Origin: Streptomyces sp. SN-593 | GTDB lineage: Bacteria; Actinomycetota; Actinomycetes; Streptomycetales; Streptomycetaceae | Length of the DNA: 64,000 nucleotides | NCBI RefSeq assembly: GCF_016756395.1 | Contig: NZ_AP018365.1 | Coordinates: 5,955,001 to 6,019,000, forward strand | Direction of reading: 5' to 3' | Shown: positions 36,042-44,665 of the stretch, piece by piece | Numbering within the stretch: the first letter of the stretch is position 1 | How the letters are laid out: each line of letters begins with the position of its first letter | Made by a program: the position numbers and the translations under genes | The notes under the pieces: generated by a model | What the model was told of the DNA's origin: nothing | Databases searched by the model: none | Seen by the model: the letters and a program-made list of their open reading frames with translations, nothing else

Positions 36042-37019
36042 CTACCCGGCCTCGGCTCCTTCGTCGTCCCCATGCTCGCGTAGAGAGACAGGGACATCTG
36101 GGAGTGCGGATGGCTCGAATCCTTCTTCCTGCCCTTGCGTGCTGAGGAACAAATATTCGGTGATAGGCCGTCCGCCACCCCGTGTGAGTCTGGTGCGTTC
36201 CTCGACCACTAGGTGTACTTCATCTCCGAGCCGCCACGGGACTTCTGTTATCACGCCTGGCTCGAACTTGATGGTTACCGCCGGGCTTGACGGTGGCTTG
36301 ATTACGGCAGCTCCGGAGATTTTCATCTCAGTAACGTTTCCTGAAATGCGACGAGTTACTCTAGTGAAGGCTGCACCGTGGGTCTTTCGCAACTCCCGAA
36401 CGTACTGTTTGCCAGCCTCTGAAAGCTTTGAGCTAGTCACTGATCCGTCGTCAGCAAACCATCGCAGTTGAACACCCAAATCGAAGCGGTCGAGTGCTGA
36501 GACCAGCTTTGACAAGCTGGATAGCATTGGAGTCCACTCCGAAACGTCTTCTCTTGCTTCAATGGTCTTCACTGCGTCCAAGAGGACGCCGATGGCATGG
36601 CTGGCGGTGGGTTGATCCTCCGCTGCCTCCACTTCCGAGTGTTCGGGAAGCTCCGCTTCGTCATGAGTGACGGGACGGACGTGAAGAACCGTGCTTCCGG
36701 ATGAGACACCAACAAGCTCAAGCTCGACATCTTCGTCTGTCGAGGCGGTCACGCCCTCTTGTAGTGGCTTGAGCAGCGCGTTGCCGACGGAGAACTTGAG
36801 GCCGCCTCTGCCGGCCTCATCGCCGGTGAGGCGAATGGTCAGTTCTTCCCGAAAGTGAGCGTCTGGATTCCACCTGCGGACTGAGGTTAGCCACTCAGCC
36901 CTGCGCTCCGAGTCGACGGCGTCATCGTCGTCGCGCGGCTCCTCTGACTCGCCCGCGAGCCACTCCTCAACCTCAGCGCGGTGGGCGCCCAGGACGCGCC
37001 GACGCCAGCTCGTGGTCAC
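36042..37019 (-). CDS. Hypothetical partner of the nucleotidyltransferase-like protein
   Basis: A 325-residue acidic soluble protein. The GTG at 37019 overlaps the upstream stop as GTGA, and a longer in-frame start would overlap much more. It shows EELTIRLTGDEAGRGGLKFS, LELVGVSSGSTVLHVRPVTH, GVLLDAVKTIEARE, and LSALDRFDLGVQLRWF-like helical stretches. Alternating strands near the end suggest a beta domain (EVHLVVEERTRLTRGGG). No known family is recognised. Coupling to the 37016-37606 gene suggests a joint function. Confidence 0.65.
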   Translation of the reverse strand: MTTSWRRRVLGAHRAEVEEWLAGESEEPRDDDDAVDSERRAEWLTSVRRWNPDAHFREELTIRLTGDEAGRGGLKFSVGNALLKPLQEGVTASTDEDVELELVGVSSGSTVLHVRPVTHDEAELPEHSEVEAAEDQPTASHAIGVLLDAVKTIEAREDVSEWTPMLSSLSKLVSALDRFDLGVQLRWFADDGSVTSSKLSEAGKQYVRELRKTHGAAFTRVTRRISGNVTEMKISGAAVIKPPSSPAVTIKFEPGVITEVPWRLGDEVHLVVEERTRLTRGGGRPITEYLFLSTQGQEEGFEPSALPDVPVSLREHGDDEGAEAG

Positions 37020-37606
37020 AGCGTCACCTCCAGGTAGCCGCGTCTCGGGACTGCACTTTCCAGGGTAGGGGCGTCCTTCTCGCCTAGGGGCCTGCATCGC
37101 TGCCACCAGTCGTCCCAGGCGCCCCGCTGACGCAGGTACTCCAGCTCCGGATGCTCAAGGACGCCAAGCTCGAACACCGAGCGAACCGGCCTGTAGCGGA
37201 CTTCCAGCGCCGACAGAGAGAAGTGGCGTTCAGTGTGTACCCGCGAGAAGGCCTGAGTCATCCAACCGGCCTTGGGTTTGCCCTTGATCTTTTGAGCGCC
37301 AGCATCGTCTATGAAGACAGTCAGATCTGCGTTCGAGGGGTTCAGCCGCGAGCTGACGAAGCTGCCGCCCAGCCATACACAGTGGACCAGCTCTGAGCCG
37401 CTTAGCTCCGTCTCAAAGTGCGCCTCAAGCTGGAAGAACCGGGCCATGTAGCGCTCGAAGCCCTCCCAGATCCCTGCTCGGGTTGCCGAAGCCTCGAACC
37501 GTGGGTTCTCAACGAGAAGTGCTTTGGCCTCCTCGGCGTCGACCTGATACCTGCCCGGCCGTAGAAAGTAATCCTCACCGTGAGGCTGCGCAGTGAACTC
37601 GAACAT
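37016..37606 (-). CDS. Nucleotidyltransferase-like protein (DUF6932-like), variant active site
   Basis: A 196-residue protein (ATG 37606). WEGFERYMARFFQLEAHFET and CVWLGGSFVSSRLNPSNADL match the minimal nucleotidyltransferase pattern G-G-S then an acidic pair. Here the second acid of the DxD motif is Thr (ADLTVFIDD), so catalysis may be weak or use the nearby DD. Followed immediately (4-bp overlap) by the 325-residue protein. Minimal nucleotidyltransferases often act as antitoxin or modifying enzymes in two-gene systems. That role is inference. The gene is 215 bp from tRNA-Arg. Confidence 0.6.
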   Translation of the reverse strand: MFEFTAQPHGEDYFLRPGRYQVDAEEAKALLVENPRFEASATRAGIWEGFERYMARFFQLEAHFETELSGSELVHCVWLGGSFVSSRLNPSNADLTVFIDDAGAQKIKGKPKAGWMTQAFSRVHTERHFSLSALEVRYRPVRSVFELGVLEHPELEYLRQRGAWDDWWQRCRPLGEKDAPTLESAVPRRGYLEVTL

Positions 37607-37731
37607 CGGCGCCCCCCTGCCTCTCCCCAGGGCCAGGACGGTACCGGAGGGATCGGACAGTTCGCAGTGGATCGCTCTGATTGCGACGGCCGCCTGTCGG
37701 AGGTGTGTCGCGAACCGTGGGAGACAACGAG

Positions 37732-37768
37732 AGAGGGCGGGAGTCAGTGAGACTGACTCCCGCCCTCT
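37732..37768. terminator. Perfect 17-bp hairpin downstream of tRNA-Arg
   Basis: AGAGGGCGGGAGTCAGT and its exact reverse complement flank a 3-nt loop. It lies 52 bp beyond the tRNA 3' end on the transcribed side and can stop transcription in either direction. Confidence 0.8.
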
Positions 37769-37820
37769 GTTCGTGGCATCCGCCCTGGTCACCCGGGAAC
37801 GTTCCCGACTGCTTGGCGAG

Positions 37821-37892
37821 TGCCCCCGGCAGGATTCGAACCTGCGCACACGGCTCCGGAGGCCGTTGCTCTATCCCCTGAGCTACGGGGGC
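37821..37892 (-). tRNA. tRNA-Arg (anticodon CCG)
   Basis: The 72-nt cloverleaf reads on the minus strand: acceptor GCCCCCG/CGGGGGC with discriminator A, D-arm GCTC-AGGGGATA-GAGC, anticodon arm ACGGC-CTCCGGA-GCCGT (anticodon CCG), and T-arm GCAGG-TTCGAAT-CCTGC. CCA is not encoded. Its 3' part is the integration target copied at 18951, 28922 and 32746. Confidence 0.95.
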
Positions 37893-37985
37893 GACGGGAA
37901 GAACATTAGCAGGTTGGGGAGGGTGGTCGTGTACGGGGTTTCGGGGGGCGGTGGGGCGGCGGGCGGGGCTGGAGGGGGTTCACCC

Positions 37986-38576
37986 GTGGCGGGGAAGAAA
38001 TGGGCAAAACGCGGACGCATCGAGAGGGGGACGCCTACGCTTTCGGGTGTGGCGGGCGCGTCCGGCCGGGTGCTCGTTGTCGACGACAACAGGGTGATCC
38101 GGCAGCTGATCAGGGTCAACCTGGAGCTGGAGGGCTTCGAGGTCGTGACCGCGGCCGATGGTGCCGAGTGCCTGGAGATCGTGCACTCCGTCCAGCCGGA
38201 CGTCGTGACGCTCGACGTGGTGATGCCCCGGCTCGACGGCGTGCGGACCGCGACGCGGCTGCGGGCGGACCCGCGCACGCGGCAGGTCGGGATCGTGATG
38301 GTCAGCGCGGGGAGCCTGCCCGAGGCGGTCGGCGGGCCCGGCGGCGTCGACGCCTACGTGGCCAAGCCGTTCGAGCCCGCCGTGCTCGTGGAGACGGTGC
38401 GCCGGCTGGCCCGGCGCGGTCCGCGCCCGCCCGAGCCGCCGGAGGGACCCGCCTCGGAAGGCCGTACGGATCTCCGTACGGACAGCCGTACGGAGAATCG
38501 CCCCGGGCTCCCTGCCGAGCCGCCGCCCGACCGCCCCCAGGGCCAGGCCGCCGCCACTCCCGGGCCCGGCGCCTGA
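37986..38576 (+). CDS. Single-domain response regulator
   Basis: A 196-residue protein. I chose the GTG at 37986 because GGAGGGGG lies 7 bp upstream; a GTG at 38049 would start right at the domain but has no good ribosome site. The receiver domain runs from VLVVDDNRVIRQLIRVNLEL (acidic pair) through VTLDVVMPRLDGVRT (phospho-acceptor Asp) to VAKPFEPAVLVE (Lys). No output domain follows, only a Pro/Arg-rich tail. The position right of tRNA-Arg and left of the ArgRS-like gene is the usual streptomycete order. The cognate kinase is not here. Confidence 0.85.
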   Translation: MAGKKWAKRGRIERGTPTLSGVAGASGRVLVVDDNRVIRQLIRVNLELEGFEVVTAADGAECLEIVHSVQPDVVTLDVVMPRLDGVRTATRLRADPRTRQVGIVMVSAGSLPEAVGGPGGVDAYVAKPFEPAVLVETVRRLARRGPRPPEPPEGPASEGRTDLRTDSRTENRPGLPAEPPPDRPQGQAAATPGPGA

Positions 38577-38718
38577 GCCCCACTTCCCCCACGGCGTCCG
38601 CGCCCCGCCGCTTCCGGCGTGCCCGAGCCCCGATGCCTCCGGCCTCCGGCACCCCCGCCCCGTAAACCCGTCAAACCCGCTCGCCTCCCCACCCCCTCCC
38701 TCGCCTACGCTCTTCCCC

Positions 38719-39846
38719 GTGACCCCCGCCGAGCTGTCCCGCGCCCTTCTGACCACGGTGCGCCGCGCCGTGGACGCGGCCGAGCTGGCCGTCGAGGTGC
38801 CCGAGAAAGTGGTGGTGCAGCGCCCGCCGCGCGCCGACTGCGGCGACTACGCGACCAACGTCGCGCTCCAGCTCGCCGGCCCCGCCGGCCGCACCCCGCA
38901 CGAGGTCGCGGAGATCCTGCGCCGCCGGCTCGCCCGCGAACCGGGCATCGCCGGCGTGCGCATCGCGGGCGCCGGCTTCCTGAACATCACGCTCAGCTCG
39001 CGCGCGTACGGCGTGGTGGTCCGCCGGGTCCGCGCGGAGCGCGAGCGGTACGGGTACGGGGAGGGGCTCGCCGATCTGCGGGTCACCGTGGCCGCGGCCC
39101 CCGGCACCGTACGCGGCCCGCTCGTCGCCGAGGTGGTGAACGGCCTGCTGCGGGCCGCCGGCGCCGACCCCGGCACCGCGCCCGAACCGCTCGACCCGGC
39201 GGAACCGGCCGCCCCCGCCGACCTCGGCGGCGCCCCCTTCACGCGCGCATCCCTCGAAGCCCTGCTCGGCCGCGACGCCACCCGCTGGGCCCTGCTCCGC
39301 CCGCCGGCCGAGGACGCCCCGCGCCTCGACGCCCCCGCCCGCGCCGCCCTGCTCGCGCAGACCGAGGCCAACCCGCTGTTCCGGGTCCGCTACGCCCGCG
39401 CCCGTGCCCGCGCGCTGCTGCGCAACGCCCGCGACCTGGGCATCTCCGCCGACGACGAGGCGGACACGTGTACGGTCGAAGGAAGCGGCGGGGCGCACCG
39501 TGGTCGGGTCGGCGACGCCGCTTCCCCGGCGGCGCAGCCGGGGCCCTCGGGCCCGCCGGGTCCGCCGCACCACCCCGCGGAGACCGAACTCCTCGGCCTG
39601 ATCGCCGACTTCCCCCGCGTGGTGGAGAGCGCCGCCCGCCGGCGCGGCCCCGACCGGGTCGCCCGGCACCTGGAACGGCTCGCCGACGCGTTCGCCAGGT
39701 TCCACGACGAGTGCCCGGTCCTGCCGAAGGGCGACGAGAAACCCTCGGCCGTCCACGCGGCCCGGCTCCGCCTCACCGACGCGGCGGGGATCGTGCTCGC
39801 GGACGGCCTGCGCCTGCTCGGCATCAGCGCCCCCGACCGGATCTGA
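38719..39846 (+). CDS. ArgRS-like protein lacking the catalytic domain (DALR domain)
   Basis: A 375-residue protein (GTG). The N-terminus (LSRALLTTVRRAVDAAEL, ADCGDYATNVALQLAGPAGR, HEVAEILRRRLAREPGIAGV, GAGFLNITLSS) is the ArgRS additional domain that binds the tRNA elbow. The C-terminus (VRYARARARALLRNARDLGI, LLGLIADFPRVVESAAR, HLERLADAFARFHDECPVLP) is the DALR anticodon-binding domain. The Rossmann catalytic core with HIGH and KMSKS-like motifs is missing between them. It cannot charge tRNA. It might bind tRNA-Arg, whose gene is 0.9 kb away, or may have another role. lysA follows. Confidence 0.85.
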   Translation: MTPAELSRALLTTVRRAVDAAELAVEVPEKVVVQRPPRADCGDYATNVALQLAGPAGRTPHEVAEILRRRLAREPGIAGVRIAGAGFLNITLSSRAYGVVVRRVRAERERYGYGEGLADLRVTVAAAPGTVRGPLVAEVVNGLLRAAGADPGTAPEPLDPAEPAAPADLGGAPFTRASLEALLGRDATRWALLRPPAEDAPRLDAPARAALLAQTEANPLFRVRYARARARALLRNARDLGISADDEADTCTVEGSGGAHRGRVGDAASPAAQPGPSGPPGPPHHPAETELLGLIADFPRVVESAARRRGPDRVARHLERLADAFARFHDECPVLPKGDEKPSAVHAARLRLTDAAGIVLADGLRLLGISAPDRI

Positions 39847-40080
39847 CTCCCGACCGGCTCCGACCCCGGGGGCCGGCCCCGACCCCCGACCGGCTCCGAC
39901 CGCTGGGGTCGGATCCGGACCCGGACGAGCCCGCCCGTTCGGCCCCGACACCCGGGCCACGACACCCCGGTCCCGACCCCCGCCCGGACCGGACCCCCGC
40001 CCGACCACCACCCTCAGGGGCCCCGTCCCGGGCCCCAACCGTCCCCGCCCACCCGCCCGCACGCCCCGAGGAAGTCCCCA

Positions 40081-41472
40081 GTGAGCCGTTCCGCACACCC
40101 CGCCGGCCCCCGCCACGCCGATGTCCTGCCCGAAGGGCACTACGCCGGCCCGCCCGCCGACCTCAACACCCTCGACCCGCGGATCTGGTCGCGCACCGTG
40201 ACCCGCAACGCGGACGGCGCCGCGGAGGTCGCCGGCCTCGACGTACGCGACCTCGCCGCCGAGTTCGGCACCCCCGCCTACTTCCTGGACGAGGCCGACT
40301 TCCGGGCCCGCTGCCGCGCCTGGCGCGCCGCGTTCGGGCAGGGGGCCGACGTGTTCTACGCCGGCAAGGCGTTCCTGTCCCGCGCGGTGGTCAGGTGGCT
40401 GTACGAGGAGGGCATGAACCTCGACGTCTGCTCCGGCACCGAACTGGCGGTCGCGCTGGACGCCGGGATGCCCGCGGAGCGCATCGCGCTGCACGGCAAC
40501 AACAAGAGCGCCGAGGAGATCGAGCGGGCGGTGCGCGAGGGCGTCGGCCGGATCGTGCTCGACTCCTTCCAGGAGATCGCCCGGGTCGCGGCCGAGGCCA
40601 CCCGGCAGGGCCGCCGGCAGCGGGTGCAGATCCGGGTGACCGTCGGCGTCGAGGCGCACACCCACGAGTTCATCGCCACCGCCCACGAGGACCAGAAGTT
40701 CGGCATCGGCCTGGCCGACGGGCAGGCCGCGGAGGCCGTGCGCCGGGTGCTCCAGCTCGACAGCCTCGAACTCGCCGGCATCCACAGCCACATCGGCTCG
40801 CAGATCTTCGACATGGCCGGGTTCGAGGTGGCCGCCCGCCGGGTGGTGTCGCTGCTCGCCGAGGTGCGCGACGAGCACGGCGTGGAACTGCCGGAGATCG
40901 ACCTCGGCGGCGGCCTCGGCATCGCGTACACGCCGGAGGACGACCCGCGCGAGCCGCAGGAGATCGCGAAGGCGCTCGGCGAGATCGTCGCCCGCGAGTG
41001 CGACGCGGCCCGGCTGACCCCGCCGCGGCTGTCGGTCGAGCCGGGCCGGGCGATCGTCGGCCCGACGGCGTTCACGCTGTACGAGGTGGGCACCGTCAAG
41101 CCGCTCGACGGCCTGCGGACGTACGTCAGCGTCGACGGCGGCATGTCCGACAACATCCGTACCGCGCTGTACGACGCCGAGTACAGCGTGTCGCTGGTCT
41201 CGCGGGCGAGCGACGCCGAGCCGATGCTGACGCGGGTGGTCGGCAAGCACTGCGAGAGCGGCGACATCGTGGTGAAGGACGCGTTCCTGCCGGCGGACCT
41301 CGCCCCGGGGGACCTGCTCGCGGTGCCCGCGACGGGGGCGTACTGCCGGGCGATGGCCAGCAACTACAACCACGCGCTGCGGCCGCCGGTGGTCGCCGTC
41401 GCGGACGGGCAGGCGCGGGTGATCGTCCGCCGGGAGACGGAGGAGGACCTGCTCCGCCTCGACGTGGGCTGA
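40081..41472 (+). CDS. lysA: Diaminopimelate decarboxylase
   Basis: A 463-residue PLP enzyme that converts meso-diaminopimelate to L-lysine, the last step of lysine synthesis. The GTG start has GAGGAAG 6 bp upstream. Landmarks are the PLP-binding Lys in DVFYAGKAFLSRAV, the His in GIHSHIGSQIFD, the glycine-rich EIDLGGGLGIAYT, EPGRAIVGPT, and the partner-subunit CESGD motif. It is the first enzyme of a run of aspartate-family genes (lysA, hom, thrC, thrB). Confidence 0.95.
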   Translation: MSRSAHPAGPRHADVLPEGHYAGPPADLNTLDPRIWSRTVTRNADGAAEVAGLDVRDLAAEFGTPAYFLDEADFRARCRAWRAAFGQGADVFYAGKAFLSRAVVRWLYEEGMNLDVCSGTELAVALDAGMPAERIALHGNNKSAEEIERAVREGVGRIVLDSFQEIARVAAEATRQGRRQRVQIRVTVGVEAHTHEFIATAHEDQKFGIGLADGQAAEAVRRVLQLDSLELAGIHSHIGSQIFDMAGFEVAARRVVSLLAEVRDEHGVELPEIDLGGGLGIAYTPEDDPREPQEIAKALGEIVARECDAARLTPPRLSVEPGRAIVGPTAFTLYEVGTVKPLDGLRTYVSVDGGMSDNIRTALYDAEYSVSLVSRASDAEPMLTRVVGKHCESGDIVVKDAFLPADLAPGDLLAVPATGAYCRAMASNYNHALRPPVVAVADGQARVIVRRETEEDLLRLDVG

Positions 41473-41830
41473 GGCACTCCGGGGCACCCGGCGGGCAGAG
41501 CTCTCGGGGGCGCCCGGGGAACCAAGCCTTCCGGGTGCCCGGGCACCCGGGTCCCCGGGCACCCGGGTCCCGCCGGCCGCGGGGACGGAAGTTGCGGCGG
41601 GCACCGCCGAGCGCCGCCGCAAATCGCGGGAGAGCGTCGGGCGGGAGGAAGATCTCAGGGGCCGTCCGGTGGGTCTCGCAATCCGGACAGGGCGTGGTTT
41701 CTCCCGTTCGGTGCGTGAGACTGGTCCCTCCAGGCGAGGTCCCTCCTCCTCCGCTCACCGCGAGCGCGGTCGGCGGGTCGGCGGGCCGCGCTCGACGAGT
41801 GGGAACACGTGTGACGAGAGACGAGGTCGG
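41473..41830. other. lysA-hom intergenic region with direct repeats
   Basis: A 358-bp gap with GC-rich self-complementary sequence. GGGCACCCGGGTCCC occurs twice (41541 and 41557), preceded by the mirror part GGGTGCCCGGGC, so several alternative hairpins can form behind lysA. The hom promoter should lie in the right half. Confidence 0.6.
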
Positions 41831-43180
41831 ATGATGCGTACGCGTCCGCTGAAGGTGGCGCTCCTGGGGTGCGGTGTGGTCGGCTCCGAGGTCACGCGCA
41901 TCATCACGACGCAGGCGGACGACCTCGCCGCCCGGATCGGAGCCCCGATCGAGCTGGCCGGGATCGCCGTCCGCCGTCCCCACAAGGTGCGCGACGGCGT
42001 GCCCGCCGAGTTGCTCACCACCGACGCCACGGCGCTGGTCAAGCGCGGCGACATCGACGTCGTGGTCGAGGTGATCGGCGGCATCGAGCCGGTCCGCACC
42101 CTCATCACCACCGCGTTCGAGCACGGCGCCTCCGTGGTGTCGGCGAACAAGGCGCTGCTGGCCGCCGACGGCGCGAGCCTGCACGCCAAGGCCGTCGAGC
42201 ACGGTGTCGACCTGTACTACGAGGCCGCGGTGGCCGGCGCGATCCCGCTGATCAGGCCGCTGCGCGAGTCCCTCGCCGGCGACCGGGTCAACCGGGTGCT
42301 GGGCATCGTCAACGGCACCACCAACTTCATCCTCGACAAGATGGACTCCACCGGCGCCGGCTACAGCGAGGCGCTGGAGGAGGCGACCGCGCTCGGTTAC
42401 GCCGAGGCCGACCCGACCGCCGACGTGGAGGGCTTCGACGCCGCCGCGAAGGCGGCGATCCTGGCCGGCATCGCCTTCCACACCCGCGTCACCATCGACG
42501 ACGTGCACCGCGAGGGCCTGACCGAGGTGACCGCCGCCGACATCGCCTCCGCGCGCAAGATGGGCTGCACCGTCAAGATGCTCGCGATCTGCGAGCGCAG
42601 CGCCGACGGCCGCTCGGTCACCGCGCGGGTGCACCCGGCGATGATCCCGCTCAGCCACCCGCTCGCCTCGGTCCGCGAGGCGTACAACGCCGTCTTCGTC
42701 GAGGCGGAGGCGGCCGGCCGGCTGATGTTCTACGGTCCCGGCGCGGGCGGCGCTCCCACCGCCTCCGCCGTCCTGGGCGACCTGGTGACCGCCTGCCGCA
42801 ACAAGCTCGCCGCTACCATCGGAGCAGGCGAGTCCGCGTACACGCGGCTGCCGGTCAGCCCCATGGGCGATGTGGTCACCCGTTACCACATCAGCCTCGA
42901 CGTGGCGGACAAACCGGGTGTCCTGGCTCAGGTCGCGACGGTGTTCGCCCAGCACGAAGTGTCGATCGGCACGGTGCGGCAGCAGGGCAGGAACCAAGGC
43001 AGCGGCGACGACGCCGCCGTCGAGCAGAGCAGTGGCGGGCAGCGCGCGGGCGGCGAGGCGTCGCTCGTCGTCGTCACCCACCGCGCGACCGACGCCGCGC
43101 TGTCGGCGACCGTCGCCGCTCTGCGGGAACTCGACACCGTACGCGGCGTGGCCAGCATCATGCGCGTGGAAGGGGAGTAG
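41831..43180 (+). CDS. hom: Homoserine dehydrogenase
   Basis: A 449-residue enzyme that reduces aspartate semialdehyde to homoserine, the branch point to threonine and methionine. ATGATG start with GAGGTCGG upstream. It has the N-terminal nucleotide fold VALLGCGVVGSEV, the VVEVIGGIEP segment, SANKALLAADG, GTTNFILDKM and the substrate loop AEADPTADVEGFDAA. A C-terminal ACT domain (ISLDVADKPGVLAQVATVFA) gives threonine feedback control. The ACT part carries a Gly/Ser/Gln-rich insert (GRNQGSGDDAAVEQSSGGQ) in a loop. Confidence 0.95.
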   Translation: MMRTRPLKVALLGCGVVGSEVTRIITTQADDLAARIGAPIELAGIAVRRPHKVRDGVPAELLTTDATALVKRGDIDVVVEVIGGIEPVRTLITTAFEHGASVVSANKALLAADGASLHAKAVEHGVDLYYEAAVAGAIPLIRPLRESLAGDRVNRVLGIVNGTTNFILDKMDSTGAGYSEALEEATALGYAEADPTADVEGFDAAAKAAILAGIAFHTRVTIDDVHREGLTEVTAADIASARKMGCTVKMLAICERSADGRSVTARVHPAMIPLSHPLASVREAYNAVFVEAEAAGRLMFYGPGAGGAPTASAVLGDLVTACRNKLAATIGAGESAYTRLPVSPMGDVVTRYHISLDVADKPGVLAQVATVFAQHEVSIGTVRQQGRNQGSGDDAAVEQSSGGQRAGGEASLVVVTHRATDAALSATVAALRELDTVRGVASIMRVEGE

Positions 43181-43187
43181 CACCGAT

Positions 43188-44279
43188 ATGAACGTCCAGG
43201 TCGACCAGCTCCGAATGTCCGGCACCCACCAGTGGCGGGGCATCATCGAGGAGTACCGCGACCGCCTCCCGGTCGGCGCGGACACCCCGGTGGTCTCGCT
43301 GCTGGAGGGTGGCACCCCGCTCGTGCCGGCCCAGGTGCTCTCCGAGCGGACCGGGTGCGACGTCCGGCTCAAGGTCGAGGGGGCCAACCCCACCGGGTCC
43401 TTCAAGGACCGCGGCATGACCATGGCGATCACCAAGGCGAAGGAGGCCGGCGCCCAGGCGGTCATCTGCGCCTCCACCGGCAACACCTCCGCCTCGGCCG
43501 CGGCGTACGCGGTGCGCGCCGGCATGGTGTGCGCGGTGCTGGTACCACAGGGCAAGATCGCGCTGGGCAAGATGGGCCAGGCGCTGGTGCACGGCAGCCG
43601 CATCCTCCAGGTCGACGGCAACTTCGACGACTGCCTGGACCTGGCCCGCGGCCTCAGCGAGAAGTACCCGGTCGCGCTGGTCAACTCGGTGAACCCGGTG
43701 CGCATCGAGGGCCAGAAGACGGCCGCGTTCGAGATCGTGGACGCGCTCGGCGACGCGCCCGACATCCACGTCCTGCCGGTGGGCAACGCGGGCAACATCA
43801 CCGCGTACTGGAAGGGCTACCGCGAGTACGCCGCCGACGGCTTCGCCACCCGCACGCCGCGGATGTGGGGCTTCCAGGCGGCCGGCTCGGCCCCGATCGT
43901 CAATGGCGCGCCGGTGCGCGAGCCGCAGACCATCGCCACCGCGATCAGGATCGGCAACCCCGCGTCCTGGCAGTTCGCCGAGGCGGCCCGCGACGAGTCC
44001 GGCGGCCTCATCGAGGCGGTGACCGACCGTCAGATCCTCGCCGCCTACCGGCTGCTGGCCGGCCGCGAGGGCGTCTTCGTCGAGCCCGCCTCCGCCGCGT
44101 CGGTGGCGGGGCTGCTCAAGGCCGCGGACGAGGGCCGGGTCGACCCCGGCCAGCGGATCGTCTGCACGGTCACCGGGAACGGGCTCAAGGACCCCGACTG
44201 GGCCGTCGCCGGCGCCCCGCAGCCGATCACGGTCCCCGTGAACGCGGACGCCGCGGCCACGCACCTGGGCCTGGCCTAG
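43188..44279 (+). CDS. thrC: Threonine synthase
   Basis: A 363-residue PLP enzyme that makes threonine from O-phosphohomoserine. It starts 8 bp after hom with GGGGAG just upstream, so the two are one operon. The PLP Lys is in NPTGSFKDRGMTMAITKAKE. The ICASTGNTSASAAAYA loop binds cofactor phosphate and substrate, with VGNAGNITAYWKGY further on. It ends GNGLKDPDW. Confidence 0.95.
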   Translation: MNVQVDQLRMSGTHQWRGIIEEYRDRLPVGADTPVVSLLEGGTPLVPAQVLSERTGCDVRLKVEGANPTGSFKDRGMTMAITKAKEAGAQAVICASTGNTSASAAAYAVRAGMVCAVLVPQGKIALGKMGQALVHGSRILQVDGNFDDCLDLARGLSEKYPVALVNSVNPVRIEGQKTAAFEIVDALGDAPDIHVLPVGNAGNITAYWKGYREYAADGFATRTPRMWGFQAAGSAPIVNGAPVREPQTIATAIRIGNPASWQFAEAARDESGGLIEAVTDRQILAAYRLLAGREGVFVEPASAASVAGLLKAADEGRVDPGQRIVCTVTGNGLKDPDWAVAGAPQPITVPVNADAAATHLGLA

Positions 44280-44313
44280 TAGGGCCCGGGGGCGGCCGCA
44301 CGGCTTTCCGGGG

Positions 44314-44394
44314 GCGCGGGGAACCGCGCGACCGGCCGCCCACCGCCGGCGGTGGGCGGCCACCGCAACCGGCCGAGCGCGCGGTTCCCCGCGC
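44314..44394. repeat. Nested palindrome between thrC and thrB
   Basis: GCGCGGGGAACCGCGCG (44314-44330) and its exact reverse complement (44378-44394) enclose a perfect 28-bp palindrome (44334-44361, GGCCGCCCACCGCC and its mirror). This resembles dispersed GC-palindromes common between streptomycete genes. It should form a very stable stem and act as a terminator or mRNA stabiliser of hom-thrC. Confidence 0.8.
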
Positions 44395-44665
44395 GGTTCC
44401 GCCCGGAAGGCGCCCCCCAGCGCCCCTGGAGTGCACCCTCTTCACAGCAGTCACCCCTGTAAGGGGCGCACACCGCGGGGGCGACACGCATCACGCGCGG
44501 TCCGTGCGCCCTATGTCGCGGGGGAACCTTGTTTCGATAGGCTTACCCCAGCGGCGCAATCGCGCCGAGTTCCGGCGGATGCCGCCGCATCGCCATTTCC
44601 CGCCTCGCCGCCTGGCAACGGAGCCACGCCCGCAGGGCGTACGCACCAAGGAGATTCGTCGAACG

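Noticed and set aside
38619..41834. A 1071-codon frame and a 983-codon reverse frame across the ArgRS-like gene, lysA and the hom leader
   Set aside because: Shadow frames of ArgRS-like and lysA coding sequence.
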